In this document: positions 52,434-60,000 of the stretch, piece after piece
Numbering within the stretch: position 1 is the stretch's first letter
Layout of the letters: the number at the start of each line of letters is the position of its first letter
Made by a program: the position numbers and the translations under genes
The notes under the pieces: model-generated
Seen by the model: only the letters and a program-made list of their open reading frames with translations
Databases searched by the model: none
Told to the model about the DNA's origin: nothing
Assembly: GCF_029227915.1 (NCBI RefSeq)
Contig: NC_079887.1
Location: 24,055,650-24,115,649, forward strand
Reading direction: 5' to 3'
DNA: 60,000 bases
From: Hydractinia symbiolongicarpus
Taxonomy: Eukaryota > Cnidaria > Hydrozoa > Anthoathecata > Hydractiniidae

Positions 52434-53104
52434 TAACGAAATTTGAAGATTAATGACAAGAGAAGATGAAGAGAAAGAATCTTTTTCTTTTACCTGAAGC
52501 ACAGCTTTAGTCGGGGACAGGTTTTTTTTGGTGACTGAAATTTCCCCGACTAACCTACACCCCGTTTTTTTCCCCGATAAGCAAATTACATACTTAATAA
52601 GTGGTTTAATGATGAAGGACTCGTGATTTCGCTTTTTTCATAATAGCTCTGTATTTCATTATTTAGTTGTCTTTAATTTTTTAGGATTCTTCTCTATGTT
52701 AATATAACAAAATTTATTACAGAAATTAAAAAAATAGAGGCGCTTGACAGAATGATCAGCCTCCAAAAATAAACGCCCCGGGCGCTTAAAACAATTGTGG
52801 GCTTTATAAAAGTTTTAGTTTAAAAACATTTATAAAAAGAACCATAAATGTCCTAGTTTTGGCGAGAATTGTCAATTTAAAGTGAAATAATGAAGCATAA
52901 ATCACGTATTGTCTATAATCAACTGATGTCCTATAACCTATGTCCCATTTGCTTTACAAGATTGGGAATTTCCCAAACTATATTTCTAAGTGTAAGGTTT
53001 TGACACTAGAATAAACGTTCTTATTTTTGCGCGTTAGCGTTTTTTAAAAATTATTTGGTAATTTATTTGACTTATTGGATATATAGGAAACAAATTCTGT
53101 CAAA

Positions 53105-53345
53105 TAAGAATGGTAAGTAAGTAAGTAAGGGGAAGTTTACCGTCCTTGCGGATTCCATCGTCTGACTTTCGTCAAAAAAATGTTATATTACCGGTATAAC
53201 ATTGCTCCAGCTTGCTTTCCTGCCACATAAGCTGGTTCGCCGTCAGTGGATATAAAGTGTTCTGGAGCGGGGAGTCGAAGCTGAAACCTTATATTACAAG
53301 CCGAATACACTACTACTACACTGCCTTCGCATCTTAAAAGACTAC
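53105..53345 (-). repeat. tRNA-derived SINE with (CTTA)n tail
   Basis: On the minus strand the head GCGAAGGCAGTGTAGTAGTA is followed by a clear pol III B box in GGTTTCAGCTTCGACTCC. A unique body with an inverted piece TATTACCGGTATA and GATGGAATCCGCAAGGA comes next. The strand ends in CTTACTTACTTACTTA. A related GATGGAATCCGCAAGGA occurs at about 57697 on +. The tail is the same as that of the LINE at 3766-8815. Confidence 0.55.
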
Positions 53346-54700
53346 TACACCATCTTCGTATCTTATGAGATAATTTTTTTTAAAAGAATTAATAAATTCG
53401 ACCTTAAGGCTAACTTTTCTTAAATGTTCTCTTGTACTTAGGCTTAGATATATTGGATCGACTTTTAATAATTTTGTTTTCCTCGTTAATAAGAAAAAAA
53501 AACAAATGAAAAATAGCTTACTATATAAGTATAACAGGAAATTATGAATTTTAGTAGTTATGGATATAAGTTTTCATTAATCAATTTTTAAAAATTCTAC
53601 TTTTGTTTATTCTCACGACACTTTCTAAAATTAAATCTCGTAATCCTATAAAATGTTGAAGCATTGTATTGGGCAAAAATGTTATCATGTTTTGGGAAAA
53701 CTGTTTACAAACACGAGAGCATTCTAAGACCTAAATAACTAGATTACAATGTCTTTAATAAGGGTTCGAGATTAACAACTTGTTAATTGGTTGAGCATTA
53801 ATTGGGGAAATATATTTTAACGAAAAAAGTTCTCGGATATTGTTTGTTCTGTCTCTCCTTTCATACTTCTTATAATACTGTTGGCAGAAGGTTTTGCAAG
53901 TATGTGAAAAGTCAAATGTTTACCTTAATGAACTAAAAATCTTATAAAATCTAAAGATCTTACATGCAATAGTAAATACATGTAAGTTCGATATCCTAGA
54001 ATACTGTATTCAGACAAAATACATAAACTGTCTGCCACAAAAAACTACATGCATCTCCTTCGGGGAAAAACCTCTTCACCTCTTAAAATGTTCATAAGTT
54101 TTTTCCCAATTTAAAAAAGTTAACTGTCATTATTTTATGAAAAAACTCTCGATGTAATGAACCATAAAAATAATCCATCTTCATTAAACAAAGAGTTGTT
54201 TGGTCAAAACATCCGGAACATGTTATTTTAGACTTTGTTAATTCACTCTATGTTTGAAAAAAAGAGAAGGAACGTAATCTAAATAAACCAAAAAATTCTG
54301 AAAGACTTTTTATTGTTTTAGTAATTAGCACACCGATTCATCTCTTAATAGCCGTTATATGTTTGTCGGCTAAAAATGACCAAGCTAAGTAAAGTACGAA
54401 ATCCTTAGGCTACAAATAGCAAATACGATATGGTTTTTCACTTTGGCTGTGACGGGAGAATTTCCGTGGATTTTCCATGGGTTAAGGACTAATAAAAATT
54501 TATCTCAGGTATAACGGGAAAGTACGAGATGTAACATTGATAACAACCAACCAATTAAAAATCACTAAAGACAATATTCTTGATTTCCCTAAATTAAAAA
54601 AGAAAAAAAAGATCAGCGCAAATCAGCTATTTTGAATTATTTTAAAATAAAGTGTGCGATCCTGTGTTTCTTAATATTCAAATGATTACTTATAGCATCG
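53346..54700. other. intergenic, nothing supportable
   Basis: A/T-rich sequence. The first 25 bases repeat part of the SINE head (ACTACTACACCATCTTCG). Confidence 0.3.
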
Positions 54701-57180
54701 ACATCTTTTTACTAGGCCTCTTAGTAGAAGAGCTAGATTCTACGTGACTGAAGTTAGACGTTTCAGGTGATGAAGACATGGATCTTTCCCTTCACCTAGG
54801 GTGATCTACAAACATGGAAGCATTTGCTTCATTTTGCTTATCTGCACCATGACTTGGACTAGAAAAATTGTCTCCACGTGGAAAATATTATCTTGGTTTA
54901 GTGAAACGTTTGCTCGGAGGCTGTTCAATGAAGTGAAAAATGTTTCTTCTAGGGCTATGATTGCTTCCAGTTGCTGTTGTTGCATGGCTCCAAAAAAATC
55001 AATTGGAGTTGCTAAAACTATGGGGCAAAGGGAAACCTATCAGAGGACCCAGACCAAGAGGCCTGGTCTAACCTTATCTAAGAATATAACGATGAAGATT
55101 CCTTTGGCAAAAAAGTAGCTCCACCTTTAGCTTCTATGGCTAAACTCATGTGGTCGAAAGAACTTACCAATGAAAAATTAAAAGGCAGACTGAAAAAGGT
55201 CCAAATTTCCACCAATTGCCGTTTTTTGTCTGTAAAGGGCTGCAATAAACCTATATGGGCCTAAGCAGGCAGAAAAATATCAAATGATCTGGTATTGCAA
55301 AACTGCAAACGACTCTTTTGAAAGCCAAGTGTATATATGTATCTGTTAGTTATATATACGATTCTTATATGCAAGCTGATGCCAAAGAAATATTGCGGCA
55401 ACTGTCTCACTTTTGAGCAGCTTAGGATACACTGTACATCCAAACAAGTCAGTTCTAGTGCCTAACCAATGTATGGTGTTTATAGGGATTGTGTCAAACT
55501 CTGCTCAGATGACAATAGCCTTAACTGAGGAAAAGGTCAAAAATAAAAGGTGTCTATGAATTGTTGTGCATGTCTAAAGCCACAGTTTGGTTAGTTTCCA
55601 GGGTTATTGGAACATTATTTTGATCTTTGATGCCGTGAAGTATGATAAGTTACATTATGGGTCTTTAGAAACAGATAAGAACCTACGACTCGAGCTAAGT
55701 CATGAGAAGTTTGATTCAAAGGTTCTGTAAGACGATTTCTGTAAGAGTTTTCTTTTAAGGATGTACAATGGCATGGCTGTACAACTGCCTAAAATTGATC
55801 TATTTTTATTCTCTAATGCTAGTCTTCAGAGCTGAAGGAAACTCTGAAATGGAGGTACGTTGGTCTGAGGGAGAATTACCATAGCATAAATACCTTAGAG
55901 TTCTTAGCTGCATTTTTACACTTAAAGCCTTTCTCAAAAATAAGACAATATAGACATGTTCAGTTAAGATTGGATAACACCACAGCTGTGGCCTACATAA
56001 CAAAAATGGGGGACCTTCACTCCAATGCAAATGTCTTTGCTCAGACCAGGTCGTATTTAAACTTTTATGCCTTCCAAACATTGAATTTGATCGAAAAAGT
56101 TCTTGCAAAGATAAATATAGATTAAGTCACAGACATTCTTGTAGTACCTTTCTGATCATCGCAGTCATGGTTTCCTTAAGCGATTAATACGTTATACAGA
56201 ACACCTGTGTTATTTCCAACTTCGTCTAGATTGTTGTTTCTAACGGGAACAAAAAGACAACATCCTCTACACCAAGCCTTGTCGCTGCTCATGCTGTCTG
56301 TATTTAAGAATAGTTACAAGGTGAAGAGCTTCCAGCAGCCACTGTCGACAACATTGCAGTATCATGGAGAGAAGGTACTCAGAAAAAATACCCGGGTCCA
56401 AACCGACGATGGATACAATACTGCAATGCGAGGTCGATTGATCGATATCATCCAAATGCGAAAGATGTGTTAATATACCTTACTAGAATTACTCAAAGGT
56501 GGGCCTGGATACCGTGTTATATGTACAACTAGACGTGCTCTTGCTTCAGTTGTTTCGATCAGTGGTTACAGTCCTCTTTCGGAGCATCAATTGATAAGCT
56601 GTTTTATAAAAGGATTTTTTAATATAAAACCAAGTACCCCTAAATACTCCTTAATACGGGATACAAACGTTCTTTTTACTCATTTAAAGTCTCTTAGTCC
56701 TAAAAAAGTTTATCATTTACGAATATTAACATCAAGCTGGCTTGTCTCCTTACTATTTTAGCAGGTGGACCTTGATGTACAGGGTATTTCCTTCTGAACC
56801 AGATTTATGCTCACTCCAATGTATCAAAGCCCACCTGTTAAAGAACCAGTTGATATCTAAGGAAATTGCTCCGCTTTTATTAACCTTTGCCAAACCCTAT
56901 CATGCTGCCTCTAAGGATACACTATCAAAATGGTAAAATGAGGTATGACCTCAGCTGGTATTGATGCCAGTATTTTTTCCCCAGGTAGCGGTCGTTCAGC
57001 CTTTTGGAGCAACGCAAAAATTATAGGGGTGCCTGTAGATGTCATATGGCACTTGGAGTAAGGATTATACCTTTTGCCGTTATTATCGTAGAGATGTTAT
57101 TGGTAGAGTGACAAGTATTTATGATCTTGATGCCTCCCTCTTGGACTCAGTTATGGAAGCGACAAGTCATGAACCTTAGT
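54700..57180 (+). pseudogene. DIRS-like retroelement relic (RNase H and tyrosine recombinase)
   Basis: Decayed but ordered pieces are present. RNase H-like NYHSINTLEFLAAFLHLKPF followed by HVQLRLDNTTAVAYITKMGD lies at about 55872-56010, matching the 'HIN-LELLA' and 'DNTTAVAYIN-MGG' motifs of DIRS elements. Then come the recombinase parts: PKYSLIRDTNVLFTHLKSLS (about 56638) and LRILTSSWLVSLL. AGIDASIFSPGSGRSAFWSN with AKIIGVPVDVI (about 56956-57050) corresponds to the 'STRSAA-S-A---GVPL--I' region holding the catalytic Arg. KDYTFCRYYRR ends the run. The region before 55850 is probably the decayed ORF1/RT. Many stops are present. Confidence 0.6.
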
Positions 57181-57189
57181 TCGCGTTTT

Positions 57190-58260
57190 TAACATTTACA
57201 TACTGATTTTAACATTATATTGTTAAAAGACGTTTGCTCAGTTATTCAAGTTTTCTTTATGTTATTCTTCTCACTGTTTTTTTCACCACGCTTGCTGGCC
57301 GCGTTTATGCTTTGAAGTCACATCCTCTGCTTACGCAGAAGATTTGGAAAAATATTTACTTATGCAATTACATACACTTGATGATTTTTGCTAAACGAAG
57401 TCATAAAATATATTTGAAAGAGTGCTATAAGCGCGCCACGCAGATTTTTAAAATAATTTTCGAAAAAATAAAAAAAACGCTATGCCAAGTATATTATACT
57501 TGTACCAAGTTGTTCACCCGGAAGTGTGGCGCGCTTTACCAGTATTTAAGCGCTCAACCTAGCGTTAACGCTGTTTTACATAGCTAGTTATAAATATACA
57601 CAAAATAGCAAGTTCAAAGCACTGTTTATGCCGTTAAGTGATGAACGTAAGAAACGGAATTAAAATCAGATAGGTTAAAGAGGCAGCCGTGAGGATGGAA
57701 TCCGCAAGGATTTATTGTTTCCTAAAGTCCCTACTACCAAAACTCCACAGGTAAACCATGACGCACATCCCTATGGGTAGTGCTACAGTGCTCCAAATAA
57801 CGTAACAAAAAAATCACTCAGCAATTTTGACCCTACATCCTACAGCCTGTCATTAAAGAACTAGTTCTGCGTAAGAATTAGCCAAAGTAGACTTTTGATA
57901 TAAAACGTGATATATAACACGTGATTGTTGCAGCCAACTGTATATGAAAGCTTTCGCTAATTAATCAAGTTCGTAAGCAGCTAGCCTGAGAAATAACTAT
58001 GAGTCTATTTATTTATCTGGCTGTAGAATGCTCGCTTAATTTGAACGGCTTGGTGGCAAGATGTACTAATTGAAAAAAGTTTGTTTAGGATCAAAACGAC
58101 CATGTAAACTTCTTTTCAGCCCGATGCACATAAAAGCATGATATTCTGAAAAATATCCTAGGTATAGATTAAATGCCACTCCAACAAATACGCGTTTATA
58201 GAAAATTATGTTCAATCGCGTTTATAACTTCTATTAACTTATGTTCATACTTAACGTGCA
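57190..58260. other. intergenic with an uncertain small ORF
   Basis: An open frame at 57234-57587 lacks an ATG and starts just after a TTTGCTCAG acceptor-like site. It has a hydrophobic start (SSFLYVILLTVFFTTLAGRV) and a Lys/Cys-rich remainder. It could be exon 2 of a secreted protein, but no exon 1 is identified. A SINE scrap lies near 57690. Confidence 0.25.
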
Positions 58261-58264
58261 ATAA

Positions 58265-58270
58265 TTTATT
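58265..58270 (-). terminator. AATAAA poly(A) signal of the repeat-protein gene
   Basis: AATAAA on the minus strand, 8 bases after the stop codon of the gene at 58279-59095. Confidence 0.6.
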
Positions 58271-58278
58271 TAGTGATA

Positions 58279-59095
58279 TTAAAAATGGATACAGGATGTG
58301 TAAAGTTGTTTTCCTTTATATAGAATTTGGATTCGGTGACACTCACTAGAAGTTTTATGATGCTGAGCATCGCCACTCGCCAAGCGTTGAGCATCTCCAC
58401 TCGCCAAGCGTTGAGCATCTCCACTCGCCAAGCGTTGAGCATCGCCACTCGCCAAGCGTTGAGCATCTCCACTCGCCAAGCGTTGAGCATCTCCACTCGC
58501 CAAGCGTTGAGCATCGCCACTCGCCAAGCGTTGAGCATCGCCACTCGCCAAGCGTTGAGCATCGCCACTCGCCAAGCGTTGAGCATCGCCACTCGCCAAG
58601 CGTTGAGCATCGCCACTCGCCAAGCGTTGAGCATCTCCACTCGCCAAGCGTTGAGCATCTCCACTCGCCAAGCGTTGAGCATCTCCACTCGCCAAGCGTT
58701 GAGCATCTCCACTCGCCAAGCGTTGAGCATCTCCACTAGCCAAGCGTTGAGCATCTCCACTAGCCAAGCGTTGAGCATCTCCACTCGCCAAGCGTTGAGC
58801 ATCTCCACTCGCCAAGCGTTGAGCATCTCCACTCGCCAAGCGTTGGGCATCGCCACTCGCCAAGCGTTGGGCATCGCCACTTGTCAACCGTTGGGCATCT
58901 TTTGCCGCCAACGACTCAATGTCCTTTAATAATTGATCTAGTATTGAAGAAAAAGGTATTGCTATTTGTCTGAAAAAAGAAAATTACAAGTTCTATAAAA
59001 ATTGAAAACTTACCAAGCTGGTTGATGTTCAGCGGAGCGCTATCGACGCAAAAAAAAAATAAGAAAATTAGTAAAATTCTACTGTGAAACTCCAT
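58279..59095 (-). CDS. secreted protein with 22 tandem octapeptide repeats
   Basis: Two exons. Exon 1 (59095-59014) encodes a signal peptide, MEFHSRILLIFLFFFCVDSA, plus PLNINQL. After a GTAAGT donor, exon 2 (58961-58279) joins in frame if the acceptor is ATAG (58963-58962). It reads IPFSSILDQLLKDIESLAAK, then DAQRLTSG once and DAQRLASG 21 times (58899-58372), and ends with a unique basic tail carrying two Cys. The nearer-to-consensus acceptor TTTTTTCAG nine bases upstream would give an immediate TAG. The total is about 254 residues. Nearly all base differences among repeats are synonymous in this frame. A TATA box (59170-59161) and an AATAAA frame the gene. I do not know the family. The repeats lack the dibasic sites of classical neuropeptide precursors. 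Confidence 0.75.
58372..58899 (-). repeat. 22 tandem 24-bp units, coding
   Basis: On + each unit reads GAGCATC(G/T)CCACTCGCCAAGCGTT or a one-base variant. Units are in perfect register with codons of the gene at 58279-59095. Confidence 0.95.
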
Positions 59096-59160
59096 GTCTG
59101 TATAACAACGCGCGTTTCTGTGCAATTCTTAATCAATAAGACAGTGGAGAATTGAAGGCT

Positions 59161-59170
59161 ATTTTATACA
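59161..59170 (-). promoter_or_regulatory. TATA box of the repeat-protein gene
   Basis: TGTATAAAAT on the minus strand, 66 bp upstream of the start codon, a spacing consistent with a short 5' UTR. Confidence 0.5.
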
Positions 59171-60000
59171 TCGTTGTTTTCAATCAAGCGTAAAGCTTTT
59201 CATGCCATTTTTGAATGATTTTGTTTTAAAGTAGTATAAAACATACATAGTGTAAACCTTATTGATCCCTCCGAGAGAAATTGCTGTATTATATTTATGT
59301 CAAAAGGTTTCCCAACAAAAAGTTTATAGTGTTCATTTCACCTTTTTTTTTTAACCCGACAGTACCCATAGGGATAATAAAACAATTTTTAAGTCACAAA
59401 TCAGCATGTTAAACATAATTGACATTTTGAGAAACGGCTTATTTCATTTTTATCTCCAACAAATAATTTCTAAGGCCTTCGTGTGTAGATGAGAAACGAA
59501 ATGTTTCACATTGTTATACAGAACTTAAAAATCGATCTGTCTTTTGCTGATTATTGCGGAGTTAAACCAGCGAGCAAGGCGAGCTGAGCTTGAGTGGCGA
59601 CCATTTTCCATTGAAGCGAGTGGAACATTTCCGAAAAAAATAGTCAGTTGTCCACTTATGACTTCACTCAAGTTCCCGTTATGACCGGAGATAAAGAAAA
59701 CTGTTTTAGCTCTTTGCGTGTTTCAAAGAATACATTCTTTGGAACTATACTTGCAGGTTTATGATAGCTTCTGAATTCAGTTTATAAAAAAACCGCAGTC
59801 TGTGATTCAACCCTATCCGGTCCGGGGTATTTCGAACATATATTATACAACTGTCTACCTAAAATTCAATTACTTTCATTTTTTTAGAGCGAATTTTTAA
59901 ATTCTGTTTAAAGTTTCTATCAGCTAAATAAAAGTTATTCAACATTTTTAACCATTCTTACATAGCTCACATGAATAAAGGCCAAACATGGCCCGAAAGT
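59171..60000. other. intergenic, nothing supportable
   Basis: A/T-rich upstream region of the repeat-protein gene. No further gene or element is recognised. Confidence 0.3.

Noticed and set aside
57234-57587. Secreted 117-residue protein gene
   Set aside because: No ATG in the frame and no convincing first exon; kept only as a note in the intergenic entry.
58266-58929. Alternative long repeat frames (LNAWRVEM-type on -, ALSISTRQ-type on +)
   Set aside because: Base differences between units change amino acids in these frames but are synonymous in the DAQRLASG frame, so these are shadows.

Overview
The window looks like a piece of an invertebrate animal genome, most likely a cnidarian; that assignment is inference. 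It is visibly AT-rich. Genes contain GT-AG introns, host-type genes are small and signal-peptide-bearing, and the rest is a dense, nested collection of metazoan transposable elements. No bacterial operon, rRNA or CRISPR array is seen.

The dominant theme is one retroelement family on the + strand, present as eight full, partial or tail-only copies (A 1-3480, B 9534-10375, C 11880-13256, D 13690-14205, E 17085-18605, F 18606-19340, G 28100-31410, H 28640-28830). Overlapping the copies reconstructs the layout: a possible gag-like ORF1, a reverse transcriptase, a CCHC zinc knuckle, a restriction-like endonuclease (RLE) domain, then in the same reading frame a ubiquitin-specific protease (USP, peptidase C19) domain. 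A long structured 3' UTR with repeated hairpins follows. An RLE-type LINE carrying a USP domain is the strongest candidate here for an undescribed system.

Other mobile DNA: an apparently intact LINE with ORF1 and a double-PHD/endonuclease/RT ORF2 (3766-8815, -); LINE, Penelope-like and DIRS-like remnants; two piggyBac relics, one with perfect terminal repeats and TTAA duplications (20098-21854); two Harbinger-type transposase relics; Helitron pieces (a 2A plus cysteine-protease ORF at 15.2-16.3 kb, a helicase-like piece at 24.3-25.1 kb, and Rep/Pif1/RPA at 31.8-34.7 kb); several MITE-like elements; and a tRNA-derived SINE. An intact 2.9-kb pogo-like element (40434-43328) encodes a spliced transposase with two N-terminal PCNA-interaction (PIP-box-like) motifs and a divergent HIRAN-like gene. 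Both point to replication-fork biology.

Likely host genes are few and small. They are a 91-aa secreted protein (38554-38829, +), a 72-aa secreted cysteine-rich peptide (49209-49427, -), and a two-exon secreted protein with 22 eight-residue repeats (58279-59095, -), whose repeat-to-repeat DNA differences are almost all synonymous. The stretches 36.2-38.5, 38.9-40.4, 48.2-49.2, 49.4-51.5 and 53.4-54.7 kb hold nothing I can support. At 45.1-45.9 kb there are two perfect long palindromes and a roughly 415-bp pure TA array.
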